Shown here in pieces: positions 1 through 4,421 of a DNA stretch of 5,162 bases. The position numbers and the translations under genes are program-made. This DNA comes from Candidatus Bathyarchaeota archaeon (GTDB lineage: Archaea > Thermoproteota > Bathyarchaeia > TCS64). Below the pieces are notes generated by a model. The model saw only the letters and a list, made by a program, of their open reading frames with translations, was not told the origin of the DNA and did no database searches. The stretch spans positions 1-5,162 of the forward strand of contig JAOZIG010000095.1 in assembly GCA_026014515.1 (NCBI GenBank), in the 5' to 3' direction. Position 1 is the first letter of the stretch. Each line of letters opens with the position of its first letter.

Positions 1-1072
1 CTTTCATTCGTTTGTAGGCTCGTTCGATTAATTCCTCGTTGCTTATGTTGTATTCAGCTTTGAACCCAACTAGATAGACTTGTGGGTCTACGGTTTTCAC
101 GTTTTTTACTATTTTAGGTAATGGTTTGAGTTGAAGGTTCCATTCTTCTTTTCCGGAGGGTGTTTTCTCGTTTATTCTATCGGGTAATCCATAGTCCGCA
201 GCAGCAGCGGATAATATTGCTGCATCAATTTTGTCTGTTTTCAGTGTTTTCTGAACTGCTTCAAGCATCTCTTCTGTACTGAGAATGGGTATTATATTTG
301 CATGTGATGGTGGTTTTGCGGTTCCGGGACCGTAGACTAGGGTTACTTTTGCTCCTCTGTCTAATGCGTTTTGCGCGATGGCTATACCCATTTTCCCTGA
401 GCTTGGGTTAGTGATATACCTGAATGCGTCTAGGTAGGCTCTTGTGGGTCCGGCTGTGATGAGTATGTGTTTGCCTGTTAGATCTTGGGGTTTTGTTAGT
501 TTGTCTATTACTGCTTGGACTATTTCTGTGGTTCCTGGTATCTTGGCTTTTCCTTCCTCGAATCTGGGCATGAGTACTTGGATGCCGATTTGTTGGAGTT
601 TCTGGATGTTTTCGTTGACTATTTGGTGTTTGTACATTGATGCGTGCATGGCGGGGGCGATGATCACTGGGATTCCTGCGCCTATTCCCGTGGTTAATGT
701 AGTTGTGACTGGTGTGTCGTCTATGCCTGATGCTACTTTTCCTATGGTGTTTGCTGTTGATGGTGCGACTAGTATAAGGTCTGCGTGTAGGCTGTGTTCT
801 CCGGCATAGGTGACGTGTTCTATTTGTCCTGTGAGTTCGGTTACTACTGGGTTGCCTGTTGCCCATTCTACCATGTCTGGGTGGACTATTTGTTGTGCTG
901 CTTTGGTCATCACTGCGTAGATGTCTGCTCCTCTGCGCATGAGTTCGCGGGCTATCTCTGTGCTTTTGATGGCTGCTACGCTGCCTGTTATGCAGAGTAT
1001 TATTTTCTTGTCTCTGAGTTCACTAGTTTTTGTGCCTATGATCTCTTTTGATGTGTGTTGACCGAAAGCCAT
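1..1072 (-). CDS. coaBC: Bifunctional phosphopantothenoylcysteine decarboxylase / phosphopantothenate-cysteine ligase (CoaBC), 3' end cut by window edge
   Basis: CoaBC joins cysteine to 4'-phosphopantothenate and then decarboxylates the product to 4'-phosphopantetheine, two cytosolic steps of coenzyme A synthesis. I translated 357 residues from ATG 1070-1072; a stop codon (1076-1078) lies just upstream in frame, and about 40-50 C-terminal residues are missing. The N-terminal flavoprotein (CoaC) domain shows TGSVAA at 29-34, the expected catalytic His at His86 (IEHV), APSTAN at 103-108 and PAMHASM at 140-146. The ligase (CoaB) domain shows TAGPT at 206-210, NPSSGKMG at 222-229, SAAAADY at 288-294 and GFKAEYN at 336-342. 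The PAMH motif (bacterial enzymes have PxMN) and the EEGKAK clamp without the bacterial active-site Cys match the archaeal form as I remember it from Methanocaldococcus. It lies 60 bases downstream of the coiled-coil gene on the same strand. Confidence 0.95.
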   Translation of the reverse strand, partial: MAFGQHTSKEIIGTKTSELRDKKIILCITGSVAAIKSTEIARELMRRGADIYAVMTKAAQQIVHPDMVEWATGNPVVTELTGQIEHVTYAGEHSLHADLILVAPSTANTIGKVASGIDDTPVTTTLTTGIGAGIPVIIAPAMHASMYKHQIVNENIQKLQQIGIQVLMPRFEEGKAKIPGTTEIVQAVIDKLTKPQDLTGKHILITAGPTRAYLDAFRYITNPSSGKMGIAIAQNALDRGAKVTLVYGPGTAKPPSHANIIPILSTEEMLEAVQKTLKTDKIDAAILSAAAADYGLPDRINEKTPSGKEEWNLQLKPLPKIVKNVKTVDPQVYLVGFKAEYNISNEELIERAYKRMK

Positions 1073-1103
1073 TTCTCATTCATGGCTAGGGCTGTTTGTG
1101 TTG

Positions 1104-1111
1104 TTTTTAAG
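1104..1111 (-). promoter_or_regulatory. Candidate TATA box for coaBC
   Basis: The minus strand reads CTTAAAAA here, inside a short AT-rich gap. Its centre is about 35 bases upstream of the coaBC ATG. With the usual archaeal spacing of roughly 25-27 bases from TATA centre to transcription start, the leader would be about 9-10 bases. No Shine-Dalgarno sequence precedes this ATG, which fits a short leader. The call rests on composition and position only. Confidence 0.35.
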
Positions 1112-1132
1112 TTTTGTTAGAAAATTATGAGT

Positions 1133-1270
1133 CTAGGCTTCGTCTAGTTTCTCTTCGATTACTTCAAGACGTTCGTCTATGTTTTCGAATTTTTCTTCTA
1201 TTGATTCAATCTTGTCCATGATTCCGCGTATCTCAATTTCTAGGTCGTTGATTTTTTGTTCTAGGCTCAT
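1133..1270 (-). CDS. 45-residue coiled-coil protein
   Basis: I found this small ORF by translating the minus strand from ATG 1268-1270 to TAG 1133-1135. The product is a single charged helix. Hydrophobic residues fall at 3, 7, 10, 14, 17, 21, 24, 28, 31, 35, 38 and 42, an unbroken 4-3 pattern through the whole protein. Position a holds Ile7, Ile14, Ile21, Phe28, Leu35 and Leu42; position d holds Leu3, Leu10, Ile17, Ile24, Ile31 and Ile38. Position g is almost always Lys/Arg and position e almost always Glu/Asp. Thirty-six of 45 codons end in A or C, as in neighbouring minus-strand genes, which supports real coding. It lies between the dCMP deaminase gene (32-base gap) and coaBC (60-base gap). 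I do not recognise a family; a homo-oligomerising helix or a partner-binding helix is the obvious inference. Confidence 0.75.
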   Translation of the reverse strand: MSLEQKINDLEIEIRGIMDKIESIEEKFENIDERLEVIEEKLDEA

Positions 1271-1301
1271 TTGTGGATCGATTCTTGTTTCAGAAGCCGG
1301 G

Positions 1302-1309
1302 TTTATAAG
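1302..1309 (-). promoter_or_regulatory. Candidate TATA box overlapping the dCMP deaminase stop codon
   Basis: The minus strand reads CTTATAAA, preceded by AAAAA that could serve as a purine-rich BRE. The TATAA part contains the TAA stop of the dCMP deaminase gene (1303-1305). Its centre lies about 35 bases upstream of the coiled-coil ATG at 1270, so transcription would start near 1280 and give a leader of about 10 bases. This suggests the small gene can be transcribed independently of the deaminase. Confidence 0.45.
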
Positions 1310-1809
1310 TTTTTAGGGTTGGATTTGGCTTCTTCGATGAGTTTTGTGTACCAAGCCGTGTCTGCTTTGATGTATTCTTCGACGCTGATGGTCATGGGTG
1401 TGCCGTCGTCTCGTAGGAGTATTACTTGTTTTATTTGGCTGTTGATGATTTTACGTTGGCATCTTTGGCATGGTAGGGCTAGTGTGTATTTTCCGTCGGG
1501 GTATGTGCCGGCTATGTATAGTGTTGCGCCTATTCTGTCTGCTCTGTTGCTGTTTATGATGGCGTTTTCTTCTGCGTGTACGGCTGGGCAGTAATCGTAG
1601 GCTAGTCCTTCTGGGCTTTTCATAATGTTTTTGATGCATCCTATCTCGCTGCAGTTGACTACTCCGCGGGCGTTTCCGTTGTAGCCTGTGCCTATGATGG
1701 TGTTGTCTTTGACTATGACTGCGCCGAATCTGCGTCTTAGGCATGTGCTTCGTTTTGCTACGCTTAGTGCGATGTCTAGGAAGTACATTGTTTTGTCTGG
1801 GCGTTCCAT
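1303..1809 (-). CDS. Deoxycytidylate (dCMP) deaminase, zinc-dependent, ComEB type
   Basis: The enzyme family converts dCMP to dUMP, the precursor for thymidylate. The 168-residue product carries the zinc-deaminase signatures: HAEENAI at 78-84, with His78 as zinc ligand and Glu80 as proton shuttle, and PCQRC at 113-117, with Cys114 and Cys117 as the other ligands. RSTCLRRRFGA (20-30), TGYNG (41-45) and the following Asn-Cys (52-53) are typical of dCMP rather than cytidine deaminases. The frame stays open upstream to ATG 1947, which would add 46 residues. I chose ATG 1809 because family similarity starts there (MERPDKTMYF), because the extension is low-complexity, and because it would run antisense through the guide RNA at 1882-1947. 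No Shine-Dalgarno sequence precedes 1809; a TATA-like element lies about 35 bases upstream. Product specificity is inferred from family motifs. Confidence 0.9.
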   Translation of the reverse strand: MERPDKTMYFLDIALSVAKRSTCLRRRFGAVIVKDNTIIGTGYNGNARGVVNCSEIGCIKNIMKSPEGLAYDYCPAVHAEENAIINSNRADRIGATLYIAGTYPDGKYTLALPCQRCQRKIINSQIKQVILLRDDGTPMTISVEEYIKADTAWYTKLIEEAKSNPKNL

Positions 1810-1840
1810 GGCTCTTGTGTGTGTTGGTGGTTTTTGAGGG

Positions 1841-1848
1841 TTATTATG
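1841..1848 (-). promoter_or_regulatory. Candidate TATA box for the dCMP deaminase gene
   Basis: The minus strand reads CATAATAA, centred about 35 bases upstream of ATG 1809. This is the same spacing as for coaBC and the coiled-coil gene, and implies a leader of about 10 bases. A second AT-rich element on the other side (1851-1860) is better placed for the divergent guide RNA. Confidence 0.35.
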
Positions 1849-1850
1849 GA

Positions 1851-1860
1851 TATGTTTATT
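1851..1860 (+). promoter_or_regulatory. Candidate TATA box for the box C/D guide RNA
   Basis: The plus strand reads TATGTTTATT. Its centre (about 1855) lies 26-27 bases upstream of the first stem base of the guide RNA at 1882, the usual archaeal distance from TATA to transcription start. The match between element and RNA end supports independent plus-strand transcription. It is still a short AT-rich motif, so confidence is moderate. Confidence 0.4.
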
Positions 1861-1881
1861 GAGGTTAGGGTGTTTTTGGTT

Positions 1882-1947
1882 GTGGCGGGCGATGATGTCT
1901 TTGCCCTTCTGATTTGTGATGAGGATCTTGAGTATGGAGCCCGCCAC
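1882..1947 (+). ncRNA. Box C/D 2'-O-methylation guide RNA; predicted target wobble base C34 of tRNA-Leu(CAA)
   Basis: Archaeal C/D sRNAs bind L7Ae, Nop5 and fibrillarin and guide 2'-O-methylation five bases upstream of box D or D'. A perfect 9-bp stem (GTGGCGGGC 1882-1890 with GCCCGCCAC 1939-1947) closes the RNA. Box C is ATGATGT (1892-1898), D' is CTGA (1909-1912), C' is GTGATGA (1916-1922), and the D position is TGGA (1935-1938). After the 5' stem come three unpaired bases (GAT) and then GA; on the other side GA directly abuts the stem. That is kink-turn geometry with tandem sheared G-A pairs. The D guide (1923-1934) is 12 nt and its complement is TACTCAAGATCC, an anticodon loop CUCAAGA with stem bases A31 and UCC 39-41. 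The fifth base from box D (1930) pairs with C34. The D' guide is 10 nt (1899-1908). Boxes C and D each deviate from consensus. The tRNA itself is not in the window. Confidence 0.8.
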
Positions 1948-2027
1948 TGGTGTCTACTGGTGGGTATTTTGGGGAAAAATTTTCTGGGTGGGAAGGTTTC
2001 TTATCTTTGATGATCGGGTGTTATCTT

Positions 2028-2032
2028 GGTGA
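2028..2032 (+). promoter_or_regulatory. Shine-Dalgarno site that fixes a TTG start
   Basis: GGTGA matches the anti-Shine-Dalgarno core and ends five bases before TTG 2038-2040. The in-frame TTG 2026 and GTG 2029 overlap this site and so cannot be the start it serves. It therefore supports translation from 2038, which is also the start that puts the catalytic proline directly after the initiator Met. Confidence 0.6.
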
Positions 2033-2037
2033 ATTGT

Positions 2038-2223
2038 TTGCCGTTTGTGACGATTAAGTGGTATAAGGGTAGGGATGAAGAGACTAAGGATCGTGTTGCG
2101 AAGTTGGTGACTGATGCTATCTGTGAGGGATGTGGATGTCCACCTGAAGCTGTCTCTTTGGTCTTCCAAGATGTCGATAAGCGTGAGTGGTATCGGGCAG
2201 GGGTTTCTGCTTCTAAGCGGTAG
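2038..2223 (+). CDS. 4-oxalocrotonate tautomerase family protein with TTG start
   Basis: Members are small beta-alpha-beta enzymes in which the amino-terminal proline, exposed by Met removal, is the catalytic base for keto-enol tautomerisation and related reactions. Starting at TTG 2038 gives Met-Pro-Phe-Val-Thr-Ile and 60 residues after Met removal, close to the usual 61-62. Pro1 and Arg11 (in KGR) are present as in 4-oxalocrotonate tautomerase. The Arg39 position of the classic enzyme is Ser (AVSLVF), and the Phe50 position is Trp (REWYRAG). The true substrate is therefore unknown; loss of Arg39 also occurs in family members such as YwhB, as I recall. In-frame TTG 2026 or GTG 2029 would bury the proline. 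The gene is divergent from the dCMP deaminase, lies downstream of the guide RNA, and its 3' end overlaps the acetyltransferase by 11 bases. No upstream degradation genes are visible, so I do not assign a catabolic role. Confidence 0.88.
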   Translation: MPFVTIKWYKGRDEETKDRVAKLVTDAICEGCGCPPEAVSLVFQDVDKREWYRAGVSASKR

Positions 2224-2659
2224 CCACTAATTGTTTTTTATACATTTTTTCTGTATCTGTTTTTGTGTATCCTTGTTTTTGAGCCATGGTGATGGCTGGT
2301 TTGTTGTGTGGTTCGATTTTTGTTATTGCTGTGGTTGCTCCTAGTTGGATGGCTTTGTTTTCGACTGCGTTTTTTAGTTTGTTTGATATGCCTTTGCGTC
2401 TGTGTTTTTCGGTGACCGTTGTTCCTTCTATGATTAGCTGTTTTTCCTGTATCTGGGCTAGGCATATTCCTATGATTTGGTTGGCTTCTTCTGCGACGTA
2501 TATGGTTTCATGGTCATAGATTTTCATCACAAGTAGTGATAATGGTAGTTTTAGCTGGAGGAGTGTTTTCTCTGGTTGTGGTGTGTGTTCTAGTATCTGT
2601 GCTGAGAGCTGCAGTGGTCTTATCCATTCATTGAACTTGAGTTGTCGGATAATGACCAT
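2213..2659 (-). CDS. GNAT-family N-acetyltransferase, substrate unknown
   Basis: GNAT enzymes transfer an acetyl group from acetyl-CoA to an amine on a protein or small molecule. The 148-residue product fits a single domain. Beta strands with IYVAEEANQIIGICLAQI (53-70) lead to the acetyl-CoA loop TEKHRRKGIS (83-92). Its Arg87-x-x-Gly90 follows the R/Q-x-x-G-x-G/A pattern, but the last Gly/Ala is Ser92. The second signature, NKPAITMAQKQGY (119-131), is the usual N..A...A.K.GY block near the C-terminus. Start ATG 2657-2659 lies 50 bases after the LysRS stop on the same strand and lacks a Shine-Dalgarno sequence; AT-rich sequence at 2681-2692 could be its promoter. Nothing in the neighbours points to the substrate. 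RimI-like or small-molecule acetylation are both possible. Confidence 0.85.
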   Translation of the reverse strand: MVIIRQLKFNEWIRPLQLSAQILEHTPQPEKTLLQLKLPLSLLVMKIYDHETIYVAEEANQIIGICLAQIQEKQLIIEGTTVTEKHRRKGISNKLKNAVENKAIQLGATTAITKIEPHNKPAITMAQKQGYTKTDTEKMYKKQLVATA

Positions 2660-2709
2660 AATGGGTTATTTTATGGTTGGTTTATGATAAAGGATTGCAA
2701 AATATGGGG

Positions 2710-4326
2710 TTATTGTATGGCTTTCTTCAGTTCCTTGATGACTGATTCCTTGCCTACGAGTCCAACATATGGTCCGAATCTTGGTCCACGTGGCTGCCCC
2801 AAGAGTATCTGGTAGACTATTGGGAATAGTTCTCTTGCTTTTACTCCGTGGGTTTTGGATGCGTTGAAGATTGATGCTTGGTATGCGTCATCGTCCGTAG
2901 CTGTTTTTAGCTCATCTATGATTGAAGCTAGGACTGCTTTTTGATCTTCTGTGATCTCTATGGGTTCATGTTCCTCGTCTTCGATGTCTTTTACCCACTC
3001 TATTACACGCTGGATTCGCTCATCTACGCCCTTCTCGGTATCTTTGAGGAACTCGTATTCTTCGAGTTTGAGTTTCATGAACTCTGCCTCGTTACCTGGT
3101 GGAGCTACTTTTGCTAGGTTCACCATGACGTTGAAGGGTATGTGTGCTTCTGGTTCTGTTGGTGGGTTCAGTAGGTGGGCAAACTCATAGAGTCCTGTGA
3201 GCTTGTAGTACTCCAGCTCGTCTTTGACTTTCTTCTTACCAAAGTAGACATCTTCTAACTCGTCAAGTTCGTCCATGTGGACGGGGATGTCTTCTACTGA
3301 GCCGCTCTTTGTGCCTACGAATCGTTTGTAGATCAATAGGTTGAGGCTTTCTTTGCTACCATATCTATACCAGACTTGTGGCGTGAATACGTTGCCCGCT
3401 GATTTGCTGATCTTTTTGCCTCCGCGGTCCACGAACATCTCGTATTGGACGTGCATCGGTGGCTCCCAGTCGAATATCTCGCGGCAAATTGCATCGTTTA
3501 CGTGGACGCTGTCTGCGATGTCTTTTCCGTAGGCTTCGAATCTGATGTCTAGTGCGTGCCATCTTGCTCCGAACTCGACTTTCCAGCTGAGTTTGCCGTT
3601 TCCGCTTAGTACATCTACTTCTCCTTTGTGTCCGCAGCCTTCCATCCAGCGTCCTTTGACTTCCATGCCTCGGCATTCATATTGGATTGTGTGGGTCTGG
3701 GGATTGTAGTCGTGGGCGTAGGTGGTGTATATTCTTCCACAGTTTTCGCAGACTACGAAGTAGGGTAGTGCTTCTGTGAATTTTTCTTGTCCTGTGACTG
3801 ATTCGATGATCTTTCCGACTTTTTCTGCGTTGTCTAGTATTGTGATTATCTCGTCGTTCAGTAAGCCGTCTTGGTATGTCTTGAATGCAGACATTGGCGT
3901 GTACTTGACTTTATTTAGGTCTAGAGCTTGTTTGAGTAGACTGCTCATGTGTTCTCCGAAGCTGAAGTGACAGTCTCCGAAGATGTCGGGTATCTGGGCG
4001 ACGCTGAAGCCTAGGTATTGGTTTAGTTCTTCTGGCATTCCTTTGGGTATGCTTCGTAGTCCGTCTTTGTCGTCAGCGTATGCGATGTACTCGCTGTTGT
4101 GTCCCCTGAGTTCAACTGCCATAGCGATACCGTAGTTTCTGAGTCCGTCTGCTAGGCTGCCTATGTGGGGGTATCCGCTTGCGCCGAGACCGCTTTCGGT
4201 TCTTATCAGGTCGAGGCTGCGCTTGAGTTTCTTTTCCCGTTTGAGTAGTTCATCTGCTGCTTTATCGTACCAGGTTCCTCTGCCGATTACTTTCGGGTTT
4301 TCAATGGGTCTAAGATTCTCGTTCAT
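2710..4326 (-). CDS. lysK: Lysyl-tRNA synthetase, class I
   Basis: The enzyme charges tRNA-Lys with lysine using ATP. This is the class I form, common in archaea and rare in bacteria, unrelated to the class II enzyme. All 538 residues are present, about the usual length. The Rossmann catalytic core carries PHIGS at 53-57 (HIGH motif) and KISKS at 305-309 (KMSKS motif). Four cysteines, Cys193, Cys196, Cys218 and Cys231, sit where the zinc-binding insertion is expected. The part after about residue 345 is helical, charged and ends in a helix-bundle anticodon-binding region that includes QILLGQPRGPRFGPYVGLVG (506-525). Wording such as RTESGLGASGYPHIGSL and FEAYGKDI recalls TACK archaeal enzymes. 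Start ATG 4324-4326 is backed by the only strong Shine-Dalgarno on the minus strand here. Downstream, the GNAT gene follows after 50 bases; upstream, the rhomboid gene is divergent. Confidence 0.97.
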   Translation of the reverse strand: MNENLRPIENPKVIGRGTWYDKAADELLKREKKLKRSLDLIRTESGLGASGYPHIGSLADGLRNYGIAMAVELRGHNSEYIAYADDKDGLRSIPKGMPEELNQYLGFSVAQIPDIFGDCHFSFGEHMSSLLKQALDLNKVKYTPMSAFKTYQDGLLNDEIITILDNAEKVGKIIESVTGQEKFTEALPYFVVCENCGRIYTTYAHDYNPQTHTIQYECRGMEVKGRWMEGCGHKGEVDVLSGNGKLSWKVEFGARWHALDIRFEAYGKDIADSVHVNDAICREIFDWEPPMHVQYEMFVDRGGKKISKSAGNVFTPQVWYRYGSKESLNLLIYKRFVGTKSGSVEDIPVHMDELDELEDVYFGKKKVKDELEYYKLTGLYEFAHLLNPPTEPEAHIPFNVMVNLAKVAPPGNEAEFMKLKLEEYEFLKDTEKGVDERIQRVIEWVKDIEDEEHEPIEITEDQKAVLASIIDELKTATDDDAYQASIFNASKTHGVKARELFPIVYQILLGQPRGPRFGPYVGLVGKESVIKELKKAIQ

Positions 4327-4335
4327 TCTTGCTCG

Positions 4336-4342
4336 ACCTCCT
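4336..4342 (-). promoter_or_regulatory. Strong Shine-Dalgarno site for lysK
   Basis: The minus strand reads AGGAGGT, ending nine bases before ATG 4326. It fixes the lysK start. It contrasts with coaBC, the coiled-coil gene, the deaminase and the GNAT gene, which lack such a site and appear to have short leaders. Confidence 0.75.
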
Positions 4343-4351
4343 GTATTTAGA

Positions 4352-4380
4352 CAAGGGCTAAGAAAAAAGAGTTACCCTTG
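4352..4380. repeat. Short inverted repeat in the lysK-rhomboid divergent region
   Basis: CAAGGG (4352-4357) is mirrored by CCCTTG (4375-4380) with a 17-base AT-rich spacer, so the arm centres are 23 bases apart, about two helical turns. It lies between the lysK ribosome site and the AT-rich promoter tract. It could be an operator for a dimeric regulator, but a six-base arm can arise by chance. Confidence 0.2.
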
Positions 4381-4394
4381 GTTATGTTTTTTAG
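4381..4394. promoter_or_regulatory. AT-rich promoter tract between lysK and the rhomboid gene
   Basis: The tract contains TTATGTTTTTTA, centred about 35 bases upstream of the rhomboid ATG 4422, the same spacing as for other short-leader genes in this window. Read on the minus strand (TAAAAAACATAA) it would place the lysK transcription start near 4362, giving a leader of about 36 bases that includes the Shine-Dalgarno site. One tract may thus serve both directions, or lysK may use AT-rich sequence nearer 4410. Confidence 0.3.
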
Positions 4395-4421
4395 CATGGT
4401 TTTTGCCTTAGTATAATCAAT

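Noticed and set aside
408..866. Minus-strand ORF rich in Arg, His, Asn and Thr
   Set aside because: It is a frame shadow of coaBC, whose own frame carries all the family motifs.
444..1051. Two plus-strand ORFs opposite coaBC with hydrophobic composition
   Set aside because: They are antisense shadows of a clearly coding gene; the Cys- and Trp-rich make-up comes from the TG-rich strand.
1846..2010. Plus-strand ORF of 54 residues (63 from an upstream start) running through the guide RNA
   Set aside because: It has no recognisable domain or Shine-Dalgarno site, and the conserved-looking features of this stretch (stem, boxes, guide spacing) are those of an RNA. Its frame is most likely chance.
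1972..2010. AT-rich stretches that might be a tautomerase promoter or a guide RNA terminator
   Set aside because: No clear T-run terminator or well-placed TATA element stands out; evidence is too weak for a feature.
2007..2013. TTGATGA resembling another box C, upstream of the tautomerase start
   Set aside because: I find no matching D box, stem or guide spacing around it.
2286..2519. Plus-strand ORF looking like a small membrane protein
   Set aside because: It lies fully antisense to the GNAT gene, whose frame shows both signature motifs.
2660..2709. Possible terminator or small RNA between lysK and the GNAT gene
   Set aside because: The gap has no hairpin or boxes; it is AT-rich and most simply holds the GNAT promoter near 2681-2692.
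3365..3676. Arg-rich minus-strand ORF and several plus-strand ORFs across lysK
   Set aside because: lysK is intact in its own frame across the whole interval, so these are shadows.
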